Of a stretch of 64,000 nucleotides of DNA, positions 1-7,403 are shown in pieces (position 1 is the first letter of the stretch; every line of letters starts with the position of its first letter). The notes beneath the pieces were generated by a model, which was given only the letters and a program-made list of their open reading frames with translations, did no database searches and had not been told where the DNA came from. The stretch is from Oscillibacter faecalis_A (GTDB lineage Bacteria; Bacillota; Clostridia; Oscillospirales; Oscillospiraceae). Made by a program: the position numbers and the translations under genes. Location: positions 248,001 to 312,000 of the forward strand of contig NZ_JARFXX010000001.1 in the NCBI RefSeq assembly GCF_029218125.1, written 5' to 3'.

Positions 1-546
1 CGTGTAGTCCGCCACACCGGCCTCGTCCAGCTTTCCTGCGTGATAAGCGCCCACCGCCTCGAACATATGGCTCAGGCAGGTGCGGCGGCCATCTCTGAGA
101 CGGCCTGCCAGCATGGGGCCGCCGGAGCAGAAGATGGTGGGGATATTCAGCCGCGCCGCCGCCATCAGCAGGCCCGGCACGTTCTTGTCGCAGTTGGGAA
201 TCATCACAAGTCCATCGAACTGGTGGGCCATGACCATAGCCTCTGTGGAGTCGGCAATGAGGTCGCGGCTCACCAGCGAATACTTCATACCCACATGGCC
301 CATAGCGATTCCGTCGCACACGGCGATGGCCGGGAACATCACCGGCGTACCGCCGGCGGCCCGGACGCCGGCTTTCACCGCCTCGGCGATCTTGTCCAGC
401 CCCATGTGGCCGGGAACGATCTCGTTATAGGAGCTGACCACGCCGATGAGGGGCCGGGAAAGCTCCTCATCGGTATAGCCCAGCGCATACAGCAAGCTGC
501 GGTTCGGCGTACGCTCCACGCCGGTCTTGATCTCATCAGAACGCAT
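1..546 (-). CDS. ilvD: Dihydroxy-acid dehydratase, N-terminal part (runs off the left edge)
   Basis: Dehydrates 2,3-dihydroxy-isovalerate and -methylvalerate to the 2-oxo acids of valine and isoleucine synthesis. Only the first 182 codons are inside the window. They show the family order: the YALGYTDEELSRP start, VVSSYNEIVPGHMGLD, the first cluster cysteine in AVCDGIAMGHVGMKYSLVSR, and PNCDKNVPGLLMAAARLNIP with the second cysteine and the carbamylated lysine. The ATG at 546 follows a good GGAGGAG ribosome site. It is the last visible gene of the ilvBNCD cluster, 24 bp after ilvC. Identity comes both from the motifs and from the operon; three other IlvD/Edd relatives occur further right and are not biosynthetic by context. 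Confidence 0.95.
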   Translation of the reverse strand, partial: MRSDEIKTGVERTPNRSLLYALGYTDEELSRPLIGVVSSYNEIVPGHMGLDKIAEAVKAGVRAAGGTPVMFPAIAVCDGIAMGHVGMKYSLVSRDLIADSTEAMVMAHQFDGLVMIPNCDKNVPGLLMAAARLNIPTIFCSGGPMLAGRLRDGRRTCLSHMFEAVGAYHAGKLDEAGVADYT

Positions 547-570
547 AGCTTTCTCCTCCGATACCTCTTT

Positions 571-1593
571 TTAGTCAGATGCCGTGTCGAGATTTTTATC
601 ACCACTCCAGATCATGTTGCGGCGCAATTCCTCGCCCACCAGCTCCATGGGGTGCTTTGCCAGTTGGTCCCGCTTGGAATTGAAGAACGTGCGGCCCCGG
701 CTCTTGTTCTCGGCGATCCAGCGGCCGGCAAACGTACCGTCCTGAATATCCGCCAGCACGGCCCGCATCCGGGCCTTGGTCTCCTCGTGAGGCAGCACCC
801 GGGGGCCGGAAAAGTACTCGCCGAACTCAGCGGTATCGGAGATAGAGTAGTTCATCGCGGCCACACCGCCCTTATTGATAAGGTCAACGATAAGCTTCAT
901 CTCATGAATGCACTCAAAATAGGCGTTTTCGGGAGCGTAGCCGGCCTCCACCAGCGTTTCAAAGCCGCACTGCATCAAATCCACCACGCCGCCGCACAGA
1001 ACGGTCTGCTCGCCGAAGAGGTCCGTCTCGGTCTCATCGTGGAACGTGGTCTCCATAATACCCGCCCGAGCGCCGCCGATGCCGGCGATGTAGGCCAGCG
1101 CGATCTCATAGGCCCGGCCGGTGGCGTTCTGCTCCACGGCTACCAGACAGGGCACACCCTTGCCGGAGACATAGGTGGAGCGGACGGTGTGGCCGGGGCC
1201 CTTGGGGGCCGCCATAAACACATCCACACCGGCAGGGGGCACGATCTGCTTATAGCGGATGTTGAAGCCGTGGGCAAAGGCCAGCGCGTTGCCCTCCTCC
1301 AGATAGGGGGCGATGTCCTTTTTATATACGTCGGCCTGCACCTCATCGTTGATGAGCAGCATCACAACGTCGCCCCACTTGGCGGCCTCGGCAATGGTCT
1401 TGACAGTGAGCCCCGCGGCCTCCGCCTGGGCCCAGTTCTTGGAGCCTTCCCGCAGGCCCACGCAGACCTCGCAGCCGGAGTCCTTCAGGTTCAGGGCATG
1501 GGCGTGGCCCTGAGAGCCGTAGCCGATCACAGCGATTTTCTTTCCGTTGAGATAGTTCAGGTCGCAGTCCTTTTCGTAATACATCTTAGCCAT
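571..1593 (-). CDS. ilvC: Ketol-acid reductoisomerase (NADP+)
   Basis: Converts acetolactate or acetohydroxybutyrate to the dihydroxy acids by Mg-dependent alkyl migration and NADPH reduction. The 340-residue length is that of short class I enzymes. The Rossmann motif GYGSQGHAHALNL lies at about residues 24-36. The Mg-binding knotted domain starts around HDETETDLFGEQTVLCGG and carries the conserved Asp and Glu ligands. It lies between ilvN (54 bp upstream) and ilvD (24 bp downstream) on the same strand. Start ATG at 1593 follows GAAAAAGGAGAAAG. The long open frame on the opposite strand is an antisense shadow. Confidence 0.97.
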   Translation of the reverse strand: MAKMYYEKDCDLNYLNGKKIAVIGYGSQGHAHALNLKDSGCEVCVGLREGSKNWAQAEAAGLTVKTIAEAAKWGDVVMLLINDEVQADVYKKDIAPYLEEGNALAFAHGFNIRYKQIVPPAGVDVFMAAPKGPGHTVRSTYVSGKGVPCLVAVEQNATGRAYEIALAYIAGIGGARAGIMETTFHDETETDLFGEQTVLCGGVVDLMQCGFETLVEAGYAPENAYFECIHEMKLIVDLINKGGVAAMNYSISDTAEFGEYFSGPRVLPHEETKARMRAVLADIQDGTFAGRWIAENKSRGRTFFNSKRDQLAKHPMELVGEELRRNMIWSGDKNLDTASD

Positions 1594-1647
1594 GGTTCTT
1601 TCTCCTTTTTCTTTCGTTTTTAGTTTTTTATCGTAAAATGCACAGAT

Positions 1648-2196
1648 TTACAGCATTTTTCCCAGATTGAATTCCAGTGTTTCCTTCCGTTCGTCCTGAA
1701 TGGTATAGCGGCCCCGCTCCAGCGCCACCATGCCGGTGCGGACCATTTCCAGAATACCGAACTCCCGCAGCAGGTCGGTGAGGGCCTCATTTTTCGACTC
1801 CTCGCCGATGACTGCCAGCGTCATGGAGGTGGCGGAGACATCCAGAATGGACGCCCGGAACACATTGGCAAGCTGAATCAGCTCGTTGCGGATGCTTCGG
1901 TTCTCCGCCCGGACCTTGCAGAGCACCAGCTCCCGGCGGATGGAGTGCTCGTCCGCCAGCAGTCGGACGGAGTGCACCGGCACCATTTTGGATAATTGGT
2001 TGCATAAAAGCTCCGTCTGGCTGTCATCGGTAATGACCTCCAGCGTCAGGCGGGAAAGGCTCCGGTCCTGCGTGGGACCCACCGCCAGCGATTCGATATT
2101 GAAGCCCTTTCTTGAAAACAGGCGGGAGATCTGTGAGAGCACTCCCGGCTCATTGTCCACCAGAACGGAAAGGGTACGCAGCGCTGTTTCCATCAT
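1648..2196 (-). CDS. ilvN: Acetolactate synthase small (regulatory) subunit
   Basis: Regulatory subunit that activates the catalytic subunit and gives valine feedback sensitivity. The 182 residues hold an N-terminal ACT domain (LSVLVDNEPGVLSQI, about residues 9-23, then RLFSRKGFNIESLAVG) and the C-terminal ALS_ss_C domain with the conserved RELVLCKVRAE stretch. It starts 15 bp after the ilvB stop, so the two subunits are made together. The usual symbol in Bacilli is ilvH. The length is close to the roughly 160-175 residues typical of the family. Confidence 0.95.
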   Translation of the reverse strand: MMETALRTLSVLVDNEPGVLSQISRLFSRKGFNIESLAVGPTQDRSLSRLTLEVITDDSQTELLCNQLSKMVPVHSVRLLADEHSIRRELVLCKVRAENRSIRNELIQLANVFRASILDVSATSMTLAVIGEESKNEALTDLLREFGILEMVRTGMVALERGRYTIQDERKETLEFNLGKML

Positions 2197-2211
2197 TATG
2201 TCCTCCCCTCC

Positions 2212-3930
2212 TCAGCTCAAAAGAAATTCCGTAATGTGATGACCGCCGTTGACCATGGGGTGCACCATTTCATCGGCGTTGATGGCGCAGTCGATGACAT
2301 AGCCCCGGCCCTGCGCGCTTTCCGCCAGCGCCTCGGTCAGCGCCTCGGCCAGTTCGCTGGGCTGCGTGACCCGCCGGGCCTTCAGGCCGAAGGCGTCCGC
2401 GAACTTCACAAAGTCCGGGCTGCGGTTTTCCAGCGAAGTCTGGGAGTAGCGGCGATCGTAGATCAGGCTTTGCCACTGGCGGACCATGCCGAGATTGCGG
2501 TTATTGAAGATCACGGTGATGACCGGGAGGCGGTAATACGCCTCGGTGGCCAGCTCGTTGCCGTTCATGCGGAAGCACCCGTCGCCGGTGATGTGGATGA
2601 CCGTTTTCTCCGGGTTGCCCTGCTTGGCGCCGATGGCGGCGCCGAGGCCGAAGCCCATGGTGCCGAAGCCGCCGGAGGTCAAGAGCTGGCCGGGATAGTC
2701 AAAATGAAGGTGCTGGATGGCCCACATCTGGTGCTGGCCGACGTCTGTCGCCACGATGGAGTCCTGCGGGCACAGCCGGGCAATAGCGGAGAGCACCTGT
2801 TTGGGGGTCAGGACGCTCTCACTCTCGCCGTATTCCGTTTCCCGGGGAAACGAGAGCACAAAATTCTTCCACTCCTTATGGTCATACTGGGGCAGACGCT
2901 CCAACAGCAGCTTTAAAACCTGCTTGGCATCTCCGATGATGTGGTGGTCCGTCTGGACGTTTTTGTTGATCTCCGCCCGGTCGATGTCGATGTGGACGAT
3001 TTTCGCCTGATGGGCGAAGGTCTCCGGCTTCAGCGCCACTCGATCGGAAAACCGGCAGCCCACGGCGATGAGCAGATCACAGTTGTCGCAGGCCATGTTG
3101 GAAGCCACGGAGCCGTGCATCCCGATCATGCCGGTGGTCATCACATCCCGGCCGGAGACACCGCCGCCGCCCATAACGGTGATGGCCACCGGGGCGTCGA
3201 TGCGGCGGACAAACTGCCGGAACTCCTCATGGGCTCGGCTGCGGACCACACCGCCGCCGCAGATCAGCATGGGCTTTTCGGACGCCGCGATCATCTCCAC
3301 CAGCTTTTCCACATCCCCCAGGTCGGCCTCCGGCATCTTCAGGCTGCTGGTGTAGGCCCGGTGGATGAGGGAGGCTAAGTGCCCGGAGGCGGCGTGCCGC
3401 TCCAGCGGCAGATATTCATATTCGCACACAGCGGCGGTGACATCCCGGGTAATATCCACCACCACGGGGCCGGGGCGGCCGCTGCGGGCCAGTGCGAACG
3501 CCTCCCGCACGGCGTCCGCCAGCTTGGCTACATCCCGCACAAGATAGGTGGATTTTGTGATGGGCATGGTGATGCCGGTGATGTCCACCTCCTGAAAGGC
3601 GTCCTTTCCAATGAGGTTCTGCGGCACATTGCAGGAGATAAAAACTACCGGGGAGGAATCCATGTATGCCGTGGCAATGCCGGTGGTGAGGTTCGTGGCG
3701 CCGGGGCCGGAGGTTGCAAAGCACACACCCACCTTGCCGGTGCTGCGGGCATAACCGTCCGCGGCGTGGGCCGCGCCCTGCTCGTGGGAGGTGAGAATAT
3801 GGGTGATCTCCCTATGGTCATAGAGGGCATCATATACGTTGAGAATGGTGCCGCCGGGATAGCCGAACACGGTATCCACGTTTTGTTCCAGCAGACATTC
3901 GATCAATATCTGCGCACCTGTGAGTTTCAT
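2212..3930 (-). CDS. ilvB: Acetolactate synthase large (catalytic) subunit
   Basis: ThDP-dependent condensation of two pyruvates, or pyruvate plus 2-oxobutyrate. The start is set at ATG 3930 (MKLTGAQILIECLLEQNV) because AGGAGG sits seven bases upstream; an in-frame ATG at 3963 lies inside the terminator stem-loop region and is unlikely. Seen in order: the FGYPGGTILNVYDAL N-terminus, the catalytic Glu in SHEQGAAHAADGYAR, the central FAD-type domain, and the ThDP motif from ITGDGCFRMNGNEL to FNNRNLGMVRQWQ. At 572 residues it is full length. It is the first enzyme gene after the Ile-codon leader and its terminator, so it heads an attenuated ilvBNCD operon. Confidence 0.96.
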   Translation of the reverse strand: MKLTGAQILIECLLEQNVDTVFGYPGGTILNVYDALYDHREITHILTSHEQGAAHAADGYARSTGKVGVCFATSGPGATNLTTGIATAYMDSSPVVFISCNVPQNLIGKDAFQEVDITGITMPITKSTYLVRDVAKLADAVREAFALARSGRPGPVVVDITRDVTAAVCEYEYLPLERHAASGHLASLIHRAYTSSLKMPEADLGDVEKLVEMIAASEKPMLICGGGVVRSRAHEEFRQFVRRIDAPVAITVMGGGGVSGRDVMTTGMIGMHGSVASNMACDNCDLLIAVGCRFSDRVALKPETFAHQAKIVHIDIDRAEINKNVQTDHHIIGDAKQVLKLLLERLPQYDHKEWKNFVLSFPRETEYGESESVLTPKQVLSAIARLCPQDSIVATDVGQHQMWAIQHLHFDYPGQLLTSGGFGTMGFGLGAAIGAKQGNPEKTVIHITGDGCFRMNGNELATEAYYRLPVITVIFNNRNLGMVRQWQSLIYDRRYSQTSLENRSPDFVKFADAFGLKARRVTQPSELAEALTEALAESAQGRGYVIDCAINADEMVHPMVNGGHHITEFLLS

Positions 3931-3961
3931 GTCAATTACCTCCTGAAATGGGTCTGAACGC

Positions 3962-3994
3962 AAAAAAGCGGCCCCGCCGAACCGGCGGGGCCGC
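3962..3994 (-). terminator. Attenuator terminator between the Ile leader ORF and ilvB
   Basis: Read on the minus strand, a near-perfect 12-13 bp GC stem (GCGGCCCCGCCG with its complement, tiny loop) is followed by six T. It begins 14 nt after the leader stop codon and ends 32 nt before the ilvB start. That placement, after a short codon-biased ORF and inside the transcript of the operon, is what an attenuator needs. Confidence 0.9.
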
Positions 3995-4007
3995 TTGCTC
4001 CTTGTGC

Positions 4008-4232
4008 TTACGCGCTGAGCGGCTGCTTATTTTCACACCGGCCATATTCACTTGTGCCAATAATGCTGATAATGATAATCAGGCTGATAATCATAATAAT
4101 GGCAGCAAAAATGGACGCCACGGCAGTGGCGTCCATCATGGCGGCGGTATGCACGTTGGAGGCAGCGCAGGAGAGGAAAGCGCCTGCTTTGGCAGCCGCC
4201 ATCATCACATGGTTCATCAGCATGGTCATCAT
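4008..4232 (-). CDS. Ile-codon-rich leader peptide of the ilvBNCD operon
   Basis: A 74-residue ORF with a proper ribosome site (AAAGGAGG, eight bases before ATG 4232). It lies between a consensus-like promoter (4274-4302) and the terminator at 3962-3994. Residues 45-58 read IIMIISLIIIISII: ten Ile codons in fourteen. This is the signature of a leader whose ribosome stalls when charged tRNA-Ile is scarce. After the run come 16 hydrophilic residues to the stop. GCCGG at 4038-4042 could pair with the loop and right arm of the terminator (UUCGGC), a weak antiterminator candidate. The N-terminal half (GAFLSCAAS...TAAMMDATAVASI) resembles the ilvE leader, so the peptide or its RNA may be under selection beyond the control codons. 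It could also be a small membrane protein, but the context favours a leader. Confidence 0.82.
   Translation of the reverse strand: MMTMLMNHVMMAAAKAGAFLSCAASNVHTAAMMDATAVASIFAAIIMIISLIIIISIIGTSEYGRCENKQPLSA
4111..4136 (-). promoter_or_regulatory. Hairpin inside the Ile leader ORF, just before the control codons
   Basis: A perfect inverted repeat with 11-bp arms (ATGGACGCCAC and its complement) and a 4-nt loop. On the minus strand it is followed directly by TTTTTG and then the Ile codon run. A matching GGACGCC/GGCGTCC hairpin lies at the same place in the ilvE leader. A transcription pause hairpin that lets the ribosome catch up is a reasonable guess; the function is inferred. Confidence 0.65.
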
Positions 4233-4273
4233 CCTGTGTGCCTCCTTTCGTGTCGGTTTTGTAAGTTGGGGTT

Positions 4274-4302
4274 ACTGTAGCACGGGTACGGACAGTTGTC
4301 AA
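4274..4302 (-). promoter_or_regulatory. Sigma-A-type promoter for the ilvBNCD leader
   Basis: On the minus strand: TTGACA, 17-bp spacer, TACAGT, preceded by GTGC. The -10 box lies about 42 bp upstream of the leader ATG. The same GTGC-TAC arrangement occurs in the ilvE and metNIQ leader promoters. Confidence 0.8.
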
Positions 4303-4409
4303 TCCGTTTTCGACAGGTCGGCCTTTCTTTTGTCGCACCTGCTCAACCTTGTGGGAAAATATGCCGGGATTTTGTGGGTTCGGACAGTCCGTCCGTGCCA
4401 CAGCCGCTC

Positions 4410-5471
4410 TTACAGGCGGCAGGTCCAGCCGTGGGGGTCCTCCGCCGTGCCCCACTGGATTCCCGTAAGGGTATCGTAGAGCTTCTGGGCCAGGGGGCCG
4501 GTCTGGAAGTTGTTGATGGTATAGACCTTATCGCCGTAGGTCAGCTCGCCGATGGGGCAGATGACCGCGGCGGTACCGACGCACATGGCCTCCTCCAGTG
4601 TGCCGTTCTCCGCCGCCTCAAACAGCTCGTCCACCGTGATGAGGCGCTCCTCGGCGGGCGTCCCCCAATCCCGCAGAAGCTGGAGGCAGGACCGGCGGGT
4701 AATGCCCGGCAGGATAGATCCGGTGAGCATGGGCGTGACGATCTTGCCGCCGATTTTGAAGACAACGTTCATGCCGCCACCCTCTTCCACGTACTTATGC
4801 TCCACACCGTCCAGCCACAAAACCTGAGAATAGCCGTTGGCAAAGGCCCGCTCGCCGGCGCGGTTAGACGCGCCGTAATTGCCGCCGCACTTGGCCTCGC
4901 CGGTGCCGCCCCGGACCGCTCGGACATCCTCGGTTTCCACAATGATCTTTACCGGCTCCATGCCGTTATCAAAATAGCTGCCCACAGGGGAGAGCACCAC
5001 GATGAACATAGCCTCGTGAACACCATGCAGGCCCAGCTTTGCGTCCGTGCCGAACAGGAACGGGCGAATATAGAGAGATGTGCCGGGCTCGGAGGGGACA
5101 AAGCGCTCGTCCACCTTCACCAGCGCCTTCACCGCCTCCAGCGCATCCTCCGGGGGCACCACCGGCAAGCCCATGCGGATACAGGAGTTCTTCAGGCGCT
5201 CCATATTGTCCCACGGACGGAACAGCTGCACGCCGCCGTCCGGGCGGCGGTATGCCTTCAAACCCTCAAAGACCTCGGCGCCGTAGTGGAACACGCAGGC
5301 GGCCGGAGACAGGGAAATATTCTGGAAGGGGATGATGCGGGGATCGTACCAGCCCTTTTCATCACTGTAGTCCATGATGAACATGTGGTCGGTATAGTGG
5401 ATGCCGAAGCCCAGCTTGTCCGAGGGGGTCAGCTCCATGGGGTGTGTTGTTTTGGTCACGCGGATATTCAT
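4410..5471 (-). CDS. ilvE: Branched-chain amino acid aminotransferase (class IV PLP)
   Basis: Transfers the amino group of glutamate to the 2-oxo acids of valine, leucine and isoleucine. The 353-residue length fits the BCAT-II group. It shows FHYGAEVFEGLKAYRRPDG, YIRPFLFGTD, and the PLP lysine in GGTGEAKCGGNYGAS (K at about residue 203), then the phosphate-binding TGSILPGITRRSCLQL. Start ATG 5471 follows GGGAGGAAAGAG. It has its own promoter, leader ORF and terminator upstream and is separated from ilvB by the ilvB promoter, so it is a separate attenuated unit in the same regulon. No clear terminator was seen after its stop codon. Confidence 0.95.
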   Translation of the reverse strand: MNIRVTKTTHPMELTPSDKLGFGIHYTDHMFIMDYSDEKGWYDPRIIPFQNISLSPAACVFHYGAEVFEGLKAYRRPDGGVQLFRPWDNMERLKNSCIRMGLPVVPPEDALEAVKALVKVDERFVPSEPGTSLYIRPFLFGTDAKLGLHGVHEAMFIVVLSPVGSYFDNGMEPVKIIVETEDVRAVRGGTGEAKCGGNYGASNRAGERAFANGYSQVLWLDGVEHKYVEEGGGMNVVFKIGGKIVTPMLTGSILPGITRRSCLQLLRDWGTPAEERLITVDELFEAAENGTLEEAMCVGTAAVICPIGELTYGDKVYTINNFQTGPLAQKLYDTLTGIQWGTAEDPHGWTCRL

Positions 5472-5505
5472 ATCTCTTTCCTCCCGAAAAATCGTAAATC
5501 AAATT

Positions 5506-5537
5506 AAAAAGCGGCCCCGCCGGATCGACGGAGCCGC
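5506..5537 (-). terminator. Attenuator terminator before ilvE
   Basis: On the minus strand a 12-bp stem (GCGGCTCCGTCG with CGGCGGGGCCGC, two G-U pairs, 3-nt loop) is followed by TTTTTAATTT. It lies between the leader stop (5558) and ilvE (5471). A competing pairing is possible: 5586-5596 (GCCGGACATCG on the minus strand) with 5519-5527 (CGATCCGGC), nine pairs with a 2-nt bulge, which would break the terminator stem. Confidence 0.88.
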
Positions 5538-5557
5538 CTGTTTCTCATGAACGCCAT

Positions 5558-5764
5558 TCAATGGCCTGTGAGATACGCGCTGTTCCGATGTCCGGCAAAG
5601 CTGGCCCGTACCAGCAGAATAATGTGCAAAAGAATGGACGCCGGCAGCAGACCGGCGTCCAGAAGCAGGGCAGTATTGTTTTCCGCAGAGGCAGCATGGC
5701 AGGAGAAAGCGGCACAGCCGCGCTGTGCAGACGTATTCACGGAAGCCTTGGTATCATGCGTCAT
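5558..5764 (-). CDS. Leu/Ile/Val-codon leader peptide of ilvE
   Basis: A 68-residue ORF. ATG 5764 is preferred over the in-frame ATG at 5821 because the latter lies inside the -10/-35 region; AGGACGGAGA lies before 5764. Residues 44-52 read ILLHIILLV, a control run for all three branched-chain amino acids, and earlier TALLLDAGLL adds Leu codons. The segment CAAFSCHAASAENNTALLLDAG aligns by eye with the ilvB leader (GAFLSCAASNVHTAAMMDAT), suggesting the two leaders are related. The GCC GGA CAT CG stretch after the control run can pair with the terminator, giving a textbook antiterminator when the ribosome stalls. Confidence 0.8.
   Translation of the reverse strand: MTHDTKASVNTSAQRGCAAFSCHAASAENNTALLLDAGLLPASILLHIILLVRASFAGHRNSAYLTGH
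5636..5660 (-). promoter_or_regulatory. Hairpin inside the ilvE leader ORF
   Basis: Perfect 9-bp arms GGACGCCGG and CCGGCGTCC with a 7-nt loop, placed directly before the ILLHIILLV codons. It shares the GGACGCC/GGCGTCC core with the hairpin in the ilvB leader. The role (pause signal or RNA-protein site) is inferred. Confidence 0.6.
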
Positions 5765-5811
5765 CCGATTCTCCGTCCTTTCTCCGGGCAGACCGCCCTT
5801 TGATTGGCTGA

Positions 5812-5840
5812 AGTGTAGCACAGCGGAAAATGCAAGTCAA
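5812..5840 (-). promoter_or_regulatory. Sigma-A-type promoter for the ilvE leader
   Basis: On the minus strand: TTGACT, 17-bp spacer, TACACT, with GTGC before the -10 box. It sits 48 bp upstream of the leader ATG and excludes ATG 5821 as the start. Confidence 0.8.
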
Positions 5841-6029
5841 TAGAAACGGCAACCCTTGTCCGCAAGATCGGTAGGATGCCCAAGAGGGCGGCCGCCGTAT
5901 CCCGCAAAAATTGTAGGATACGCAAAGAAAATCCGGCGGCGGACGCCGCCCCTCGGCAGTGGGGATTGAATCGGCGGCGGAAATCTGGCATAATAAAAGA
6001 AAAACACCGTACAGGGAATGAAACTTGCC
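5841..6029. other. Non-coding strip left of the GTPase-like remnant
   Basis: Short open frames on both strands show no recognisable motif. The stretch contains GC-rich small palindromes such as GGCGGCGGACGCCGCC near 5935. No tRNA or riboswitch core was recognised. Confidence 0.4.
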
Positions 6030-6155
6030 ATGAAAAATATTTGCATTGGGATTTTAGCCCATGTGTGAGCAAATCCCTCGCTCTGCGGCGCAGACAATGC
6101 AGGAGCGGTGTATTTGTGAGGGCAGATAATGAAAAGCAAGGGGATCGAACTTGCT
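6030..6155 (+). pseudogene. Remnant of the 5' end of a Tet(M)-like GTPase gene
   Basis: ATG 6030 opens MKNICIGILAHV and then hits TGA at 6066. The twelve residues match the start of ribosomal-protection GTPases (MK..IGILAHVDAGKTT) and the intact gene at 43359 (MKHCCIGVLAHV). Further pieces such as AGAV and GRADN appear in shifted frames up to about 6150, compatible with the following AGAI..LG.VD region. The match is short, so it is a candidate, not proven. The P-loop itself is gone. Confidence 0.42.
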
Positions 6156-6539
6156 GAAAGATCGGCAAAATTTAGAATGAGGCTGCACCTTAATAAGCTG
6201 TTTTATTATAAAAGTCAGTATTTATGCGGCTTTGCGGACGTTTTAAAGCACAGTGCATTATAAGGTGTGACCCGAACGATGCTGCTCCTAAGCGGTAGAC
6301 GCCAGTTAGACTCTGGCTGGGGATGGCAAGCCGGGGAAAGCGTCAGAGAACTTGCTCCGGCTCTTTTGAAATTGAAGCGTACTCTCGCGGTTATATTTGT
6401 TTTCACGCCGGAAACGCCGTGCTGAGCTGTTCATTGATCTATTGTGAAACAATCGCAGCACTTTGCTCTGCACGTTTGAAAGGAAAGCTGTCGTAATCTT
6501 CCTGCGATATGGCGGTTTGTGCATCTGAAAGCAAGTTAC
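6156..6539. other. Non-coding strip between the GTPase-like remnant and the MarR promoter
   Basis: Nothing convincing in either strand. Minus-strand frames of 60-80 codons lack ribosome sites and family motifs. The low coding signal suggests a degraded insertion rather than a gene. Confidence 0.35.
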
Positions 6540-6568
6540 TTGACAGATGCCCATATTAAAAGTATGAT
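6540..6568 (+). promoter_or_regulatory. Promoter for the MarR-type gene
   Basis: TTGACA, 17-bp spacer, TATGAT. It is 120 bp upstream of the assigned regulator start and close to a good GGAGGG ribosome site at 6607-6612. Confidence 0.7.
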
Positions 6569-6687
6569 AGGTAAACTAAATATCAAACTGCTTGGCAGGA
6601 CTGTGAGGAGGGTGGCGTGATACGAAAGAGAAAGGTCATGAGAATGAGGCGTTAAATCCAAATGCGATCAACCAGATCTTACGCAAG

Positions 6688-7155
6688 GTGAATCATCATG
6701 CGGGTGACCTATATGATTTTCTGATCGTTGCCAGCGGTATGACCGGTGCGATCCGCATGAAATCCCACGGGACGGAATTGACCATGATGGAGATCCGGGT
6801 GATCATGATGATCGGAGACTATCCGGGAATCACAGCGACTCAATTAGGGTATTACTGGAACCGCAGCAGGGGAGCCATTTCCCAGATCCTGAAAAAAATT
6901 GAGGCAAAGGGTTTTATCTATAAGGAAAAGAGCGAAACGGATGAAAAGGTTTTCCGGCTGTATACAACGGATTGGGGAATGGAGATCATCTATAATTTTG
7001 TGGCAAATGATTTTGAAGATTCGACCCACATTGTTAAAAGCTTGCTGGAGGTCTGCTCGGTAGAGGAGCTGCGGGCTTTCTACAAGGTGATCAACTGCTA
7101 TCGGAAGATCCTGACCAATGATCCGGAGCGCAGATGGGGATGCGTTAATCAGTAA
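6688..7155 (+). CDS. MarR-family winged-helix transcriptional regulator
   Basis: About 155 residues with the MarR winged-helix layout: LTMMEIRVIMMIGDYPGI (helix before the HTH), TATQLGYYWNRSRGAISQILKKIEAKGFI (recognition helix), YKEKSETDEKVFRLYTT (wing), then a C-terminal dimer helix. The start is uncertain. GTG 6688 has no ribosome site, yet the frame stays open back to 6607 and reads NPNAINQILRKV, which looks like genuine MarR N-terminal helix. The good GGAGGG site serves a GTG at 6617 in another frame, so a frameshift between 6620 and 6655 may separate the true start from the body. It probably controls the adjacent catabolic genes, though a terminator separates them. Confidence 0.8.
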   Translation: MNHHAGDLYDFLIVASGMTGAIRMKSHGTELTMMEIRVIMMIGDYPGITATQLGYYWNRSRGAISQILKKIEAKGFIYKEKSETDEKVFRLYTTDWGMEIIYNFVANDFEDSTHIVKSLLEVCSVEELRAFYKVINCYRKILTNDPERRWGCVNQ

Positions 7156-7170
7156 GGAAATAAAGATGGA

Positions 7171-7209
7171 AGCACCGGTGTATAGAGCGTCTATACACCG
7201 GTGCTTTTT
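7171..7209 (+). terminator. Rho-independent terminator after the MarR gene
   Basis: Perfect 16-bp arms (AGCACCGGTGTATAGA and its complement), 3-nt loop, then TTTTTG. Confidence 0.92.
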
Positions 7210-7289
7210 GTAAAAGTATGAGGAGAGAAGCACCCGATTATATATGTGCTAAATAAATAGACGACCCGTACAAAAACTTGCGGAAATCA

Positions 7290-7319
7290 TTGATTTTAAG
7301 GAATCCTCTCTGCTATAAT
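7290..7319 (+). promoter_or_regulatory. Promoter for the dehydratase-S9 peptidase operon
   Basis: TTGATT, 18-bp spacer, TATAAT, 84 bp upstream of the first dehydratase start. Confidence 0.72.
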
Positions 7320-7403
7320 GCAAATTGGACTTCTTAAACACAGAAAAATATGAGACAACTATTAGCTGAGATTATATTAAATGCGCAGAAAGGATATTTA
7401 GCT

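Noticed and set aside
40..1623. Long plus-strand open frame opposite ilvC and ilvD
   Set aside because: It has no family motif or ribosome site and is antisense to two certain genes; the GC-rich codon pattern opens the reverse frame.
2236..3957. Plus-strand frames opposite ilvB
   Set aside because: Antisense shadows of a certain gene.
6215..6554. Minus-strand small ORFs in the strip before the MarR gene
   Set aside because: No ribosome sites, no motifs, and opposite to the direction of the only convincing promoter there.
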